Assembly (NCBI GenBank): GCA_002392835.1
Contig: DGHX01000127.1
Coordinates: 1 to 16,801, forward strand
Reading direction: 5' to 3'
Source of the DNA: Prevotella sp. UBA3837
GTDB taxonomy: Bacteria > Bacteroidota > Bacteroidia > Bacteroidales > Bacteroidaceae
DNA: 16,801 nucleotides
The notes below the pieces were generated by a model. That model saw nothing but the letters and a program-made list of their open reading frames with translations, ran no database searches and was not told where the DNA came from. The number at the start of each line of letters is the position of its first letter. Within the stretch, counting starts at the first letter, position 1. The position numbers were made by a program, and so were the translations under genes. This document shows positions 14,161 to 16,801 of the stretch, piece after piece.

Positions 14161-15105
14161 ATGAAAAGAGCTGTTTTTGCCATCCTGCTGACCCTTTCTG
14201 CGCATGCCGTGCTTGCGCAGGACAGCCGCACAGTGTTCAATTTCCTGCGGCTGCCTGTCAGTGCCCATGTGGCGGCGCTGGGTGGCGACAACATCACGCT
14301 GACCAGCGACGACGGCACGCAGGTGTTCCACAATCCGGCGCTGATGAACTACACCGCCGACGGCACGCTGACGCTGGGCATGATGACCTACATGCAGGGT
14401 GCGCTGACGGGCAGCGCCGCCTATCAGCGCTACGTGGGTGACCGCGGCTCGTGGGGGGTGCAGGGGCGCTTCATCAGCTATGGCGAGATGAAGGAGACCA
14501 CCTACACCGGCGAGCAGACGGGCACCTTCGGGGCCAAGGACATCGCCGTGGGTGGCTCGTTCTGCTACGACCTGGGCAACCGCTTCAGCGGAGGTATCAC
14601 GGCGCGGCTGGCGACCAGCTATCTGGGTTCTTACAGCTCGCTGGCCGTGGCCGTTGACCTGGGCCTGAACTACTACGACCCCGAGCGCGAGTGGAGCCTG
14701 TCGGCCGTGGCCCGCAACCTGGGCGGACAGCTCACGGCCTATGATGATGACTTCGAGCGCATGCCCCTCGACCTGCAGGTAGGCGTCAGCAAACGCCTCG
14801 TGGGGTCGCCGCTGCGCTTCTCGGCCACGCTGGTGCGGCTGAACGACTGGAGCTACGGCATAGGGCGTCACCTGGTGGCGGGAGCTGAGCTGCTGCTGTC
14901 GGACCAGTTCTACATAGCCGCAGGCTATAATGCCCAGCGGGCACACGACATGACCATCACCGCAGGCGAGGAGGAGAGCAGCCACGGCGCAGCACTCTCC
15001 ATAGGTGCCGGCATGCAGCTGGAGCGTCTGAAACTGCATGTGGCCTACGCCAAGCTGCACGTCAGCTCGCCCTCGCTGCTCGTCAACTTATCGCTGGCAC
15101 TATAA
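14161..15105 (+). CDS. porQ: PorQ-like type IX secretion protein
   Basis: This 314-aa protein has a signal peptide (1-19, cleavage after ...AHAVLA before Gln20) and then alternating beta-strand sequence to the end, as expected of an outer membrane barrel of the PorV/PorQ family. Family-typical stretches are PVSAHVAALGGDNITLTSDD (32-51) and FHNPALMNY (56-64). PorQ works with PorU, PorV and PorZ in the attachment complex of the type IX secretion system, which anchors C-terminal-signal proteins to the cell surface. The position directly before cmk is the same arrangement I know from other Bacteroidales. No other por genes are in the window, so an active secretion system is inferred, not shown. 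Confidence 0.85.
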   Translation: MKRAVFAILLTLSAHAVLAQDSRTVFNFLRLPVSAHVAALGGDNITLTSDDGTQVFHNPALMNYTADGTLTLGMMTYMQGALTGSAAYQRYVGDRGSWGVQGRFISYGEMKETTYTGEQTGTFGAKDIAVGGSFCYDLGNRFSGGITARLATSYLGSYSSLAVAVDLGLNYYDPEREWSLSAVARNLGGQLTAYDDDFERMPLDLQVGVSKRLVGSPLRFSATLVRLNDWSYGIGRHLVAGAELLLSDQFYIAAGYNAQRAHDMTITAGEEESSHGAALSIGAGMQLERLKLHVAYAKLHVSSPSLLVNLSLAL

Positions 15106-15122
15106 TTAGTAATTACTAATTA
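15103..15122. repeat. 20-bp AT palindrome after porQ
   Basis: TAATTAGTAATTACTAATTA is a perfect palindrome that begins with the porQ stop codon. It could be a protein-binding site or a small hairpin between porQ and cmk; the only sequence between them is AT-rich. Confidence 0.85.
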
Positions 15123-15164
15123 AAAATAATCTCAAGCCTCAAATCTCAAACCATAAACCATCAT

Positions 15165-15854
15165 ATGAAGAAGATTACCATTGCCATTGACGGCCATTCA
15201 TCGTGCGGAAAGAGCACTATGGCCAAGGACCTGGCCCGTCGTGTGGGCTATATCTATGTTGACACGGGCGCCATGTATCGCAGCGTCACACTCTTTGCCC
15301 TGCGCCACCAGCTGTTCAACGCCGACGGCAGTGTGAAGGCTGCCGAGCTGGAAGCGCTGATGCCGCAGGTGAACATCAGCTTCCGGCTGAACGAGACGAC
15401 CGGCCGCCCCGACACCTACCTGAATGGTGAGTGCGTGGAGCAGGAGATACGCTCGCTCGAAGTGTCGAACCACGTCAGCCCGGTGGCTGCGCTGCCCTTT
15501 GTGCGTGAGGCCATGGTGGCCCAGCAGCAGCAGATGGGGCAGGGTGGGGGCGTAGTCATGGACGGCCGCGACATAGGCACCGTCGTCTTCCCAAATGCCG
15601 AGCTGAAGGTCTTCGTCACCGCATCGGCCGAGGTGCGCGCCCAGCGCCGCTACGACGAGCTGCAGCAGAAAGGCATGCCGGCCGACTATGCCGACATACT
15701 GAAGAACGTGCAGGAGCGCGACTACATTGACTCGCACCGCGAGGTGTCGCCGCTGCTCCAGGCCGACGATGCGCTGCTGCTGGACAACAGCCACATGACC
15801 ATCGACGAGCAGAACGCATGGCTCATGGAGCGCTTCAATGAGCGCTGCTGCTGA
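15165..15854 (+). CDS. cmk: Cytidylate kinase
   Basis: This 229-aa cytoplasmic kinase phosphorylates CMP and dCMP with ATP. The P-loop GHSSCGKST is at 10-18, DTGAMYR at 33-39 (substrate binding), DGRDIGTVVFP at 133-143 and the lid/arginine region ERDYIDS at 184-190. Length and motif order match the bacterial Cmk family. The ATG at 15165 is preceded by an A-rich leader. It follows porQ by 59 nt with a palindrome between them and no clear -7/-33 pair, so it is probably read from the porQ promoter. It is convergent with the MFS gene across the mirrored element. Confidence 0.95.
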   Translation: MKKITIAIDGHSSCGKSTMAKDLARRVGYIYVDTGAMYRSVTLFALRHQLFNADGSVKAAELEALMPQVNISFRLNETTGRPDTYLNGECVEQEIRSLEVSNHVSPVAALPFVREAMVAQQQQMGQGGGVVMDGRDIGTVVFPNAELKVFVTASAEVRAQRRYDELQQKGMPADYADILKNVQERDYIDSHREVSPLLQADDALLLDNSHMTIDEQNAWLMERFNERCC

Positions 15855-15885
15855 GGCTTACGATGCAAACATTTTTCACGGGATA

Positions 15886-15943
15886 TTTCGTGCTGTGTTG
15901 AGAAGCCACCGGGTAAGTCGCTTTTTAACCACACAACACGAAA
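15886..15943. repeat. Imperfect inverted repeat after cmk
   Basis: TTTCGTGCTGTG (15886-15897) pairs with CACAACACGAAA (15932-15943) with one mismatch across a 34-nt loop. It begins about 30 nt past the cmk stop and may help end the transcript, although the A-run that follows on the plus strand is not a terminator tail. Confidence 0.5.
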
Positions 15944-16378
15944 AAATCGTGCTACAAGTGCTACAGCAGCATGTAAATGGCTGGTTTACAAGGACGAAGG
16001 CTGTAGCTCGATTGTGAAAAATCGTGCTACAATCGTGCTACCATCCTGCTACAGCTATGCCGCAATCCTCCTCTGCAACAGTGGCCACTCCCTTTTCACC
16101 TCAGAGCCTGCCTGGACAGGGCGAAGCCCCTTCCGACAGGGGAAGAGGGGCGGCCTCAGCACCTTGCGGGCCAGCGCAAAACACCTTACGGGCCAGCGCA
16201 AAACACCTTGCGCCTTGGCGCAAAATGAACTCACCTCATTTTCAATGGCTTACAGCTATAGCACTACTGTAGCAGGATGGTAGCAGGATGGTAGCACGAT
16301 TTTTTTTAATTGTGCTACAGGCAACATGTTGGTTGTAAGCATGTTATGGTCTGCTGTAGCACTTGTAGCACGATTTTT
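15942..16378. mobile_element. 437-bp mirror-symmetric repeat element, function unknown
   Basis: The two ends are a perfect 28-bp inverted repeat (15942-15969 and 16351-16378). Inward, both arms carry the same modules: a spacer of about 30 nt with a 6-bp hairpin; a CTGTAGC-type unit facing the other way (16001-16016 and 16308-16320); an A-run (or T-run); then three 11-bp iterons of ATCGTGCTACA type (16021-16054 and 16267-16300). Arms are about 112 nt and the core is 212 nt. No convincing gene or target-site duplication is seen. It fills most of the 520-nt gap between convergent cmk and the MFS gene. It could be a MITE-like non-autonomous element, a replication iteron block, or a large bidirectional terminator; 'mobile_element' is the closest label, not a proven one. 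Confidence 0.55.
16160..16225 (+). repeat. Three tandem 22-bp repeats in the element core
   Basis: Units begin CACCTT and end GCGCAAAA at 16160-16181, 16182-16203 and 16204-16225. Units 1 and 2 differ at one base; unit 3 diverges in the middle and forms a perfect hairpin TTGCGCC/GGCGCAA. There are no spacers between units, so this is not a CRISPR array. Confidence 0.9.
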
Positions 16379-16801
16379 AGCGCACACTGTCGTTGAGGTT
16401 GCGCTGAAGGAAGAAACGCCGTGTGCGCAGGAAGAAAGTGGCAACGCCGCAGGCGTTGACCAGCGCCACGGCCCAGAAGGCGGCGTCGTAGCCCAGGTGT
16501 TCGGCTATGACGCCGCCTATAAGTATGCCCAGCCCCATGCCCAGGTCCCAGCTCACCAGGATGGTGCTGTTGGCCGTGCCACGCTGGCTGTTGGGTGCCA
16601 CGCAGATGGTCATGTTCTGAAAAGCGGGCCACATGTGGCCATTGCCCAGGCCAATGAGCAGCGCCGAGCCGTAGTAGCCTATGAGCGTGGGCAGTTGCTC
16701 TCCGCCAAACGCCCCGGGGGCTGAGGCAGCGCTGAAAATCGATAGCTGCTGCAGCGTGGGCATTAATATAAATAATGTGTAGCCCACGAGCGAGATGACC
16801 A
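16377..16801 (-). CDS. MFS transporter, C-terminal part
   Basis: Only the last 140 residues are in the window; the gene continues past 16801. Hydrophobic segments (VISLVGYTLFILMPTL, LIGYYGSALLIGLGNGHM, ILVSWDLGMGLGILIGGVIA and FWAVALVNACGVATFFL) and the short basic RTRR before the C-terminus resemble the C-terminal half of a 12-helix major facilitator transporter. The stretch APNSQRGTANSTILVSWDLG is typical of drug/sugar efflux-like MFS proteins in this phylum. The substrate is unknown. Its TAA stop overlaps the outer arm of the mirrored element (16377-16379). Confidence 0.8.
   Translation of the reverse strand, partial: VISLVGYTLFILMPTLQQLSIFSAASAPGAFGGEQLPTLIGYYGSALLIGLGNGHMWPAFQNMTICVAPNSQRGTANSTILVSWDLGMGLGILIGGVIAEHLGYDAAFWAVALVNACGVATFFLRTRRFFLQRNLNDSVR

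Noticed and set aside
16160..16225. CRISPR array
   Set aside because: The three 22-bp units are directly adjacent with no unique spacers and no cas genes nearby.
16014..16283. 89-codon frame (and an overlapping 82-codon one) inside the mirrored element
   Set aside because: They run through iterons and tandem repeats, have no recognisable domain, and lack a promoter.
15886..16378. Insertion sequence
   Set aside because: There is no transposase frame and no convincing target-site duplication outside the 28-bp ends; only a non-autonomous element remains possible.

Overview
The window looks like core chromosome of a GC-rich member of the Bacteroidota, most likely Prevotellaceae. The evidence is the Bacteroidota promoter signature (TTTG, 20 nt, TAnnTTTG) at several gene starts, a PorQ-like type IX secretion protein next to cmk, an aspartokinase/homoserine dehydrogenase fusion followed by an archaeal-type phosphoglycerate mutase homologue, a TonB protein and MenA. 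Family placement is inference. There are no rRNA genes, phage genes, insertion-sequence transposases or CRISPR arrays.

Layout. Positions 1-224 hold a GCGTCGA tandem repeat and a hairpin that probably terminates the tRNA-His gene (225-299, minus), which has its own promoter. A minus-strand operon (4141 to 405) encodes ThrA and an ApgM-type protein likely to act as homoserine kinase; threonine synthase is not seen. A 22-bp perfect inverted repeat forms two overlapping divergent promoters, one for thrA and one for a plus-strand run: TPR protein, RluA-family pseudouridine synthase and a 71-aa membrane protein. An HD-domain phosphohydrolase (minus) converges on that run and is divergent from menA, which is followed by a membrane-anchored GH25 muramidase. 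fabD has a perfect promoter and overlaps a cytoplasmic GH13 enzyme. Convergent to this is a minus-strand operon: tonB, a short-chain type polyprenyl diphosphate synthase and a TatD nuclease. Divergent from tonB are porQ and cmk.

From 15855 to 16376 there is no gene. This gap is filled by the most unusual object in the window: a 437-bp mirror-symmetric element (15942-16378) with about 112-bp inverted arms. Each arm carries the same modules in the same order and ends in an identical 28-bp terminus. A 212-bp core contains three tandem 22-bp repeats. The right end of the element runs into the stop codon of a truncated MFS transporter gene that leaves the window.

Joint function: most genes are housekeeping (threonine, fatty acid, isoprenoid/menaquinone, pyrimidine nucleotide and tRNA functions) with some envelope functions (TonB, PorQ, GH25). 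The novelty lies mainly in the non-coding sequence: symmetric divergent promoters, minisatellites that have entered coding sequence, and the mirrored element.
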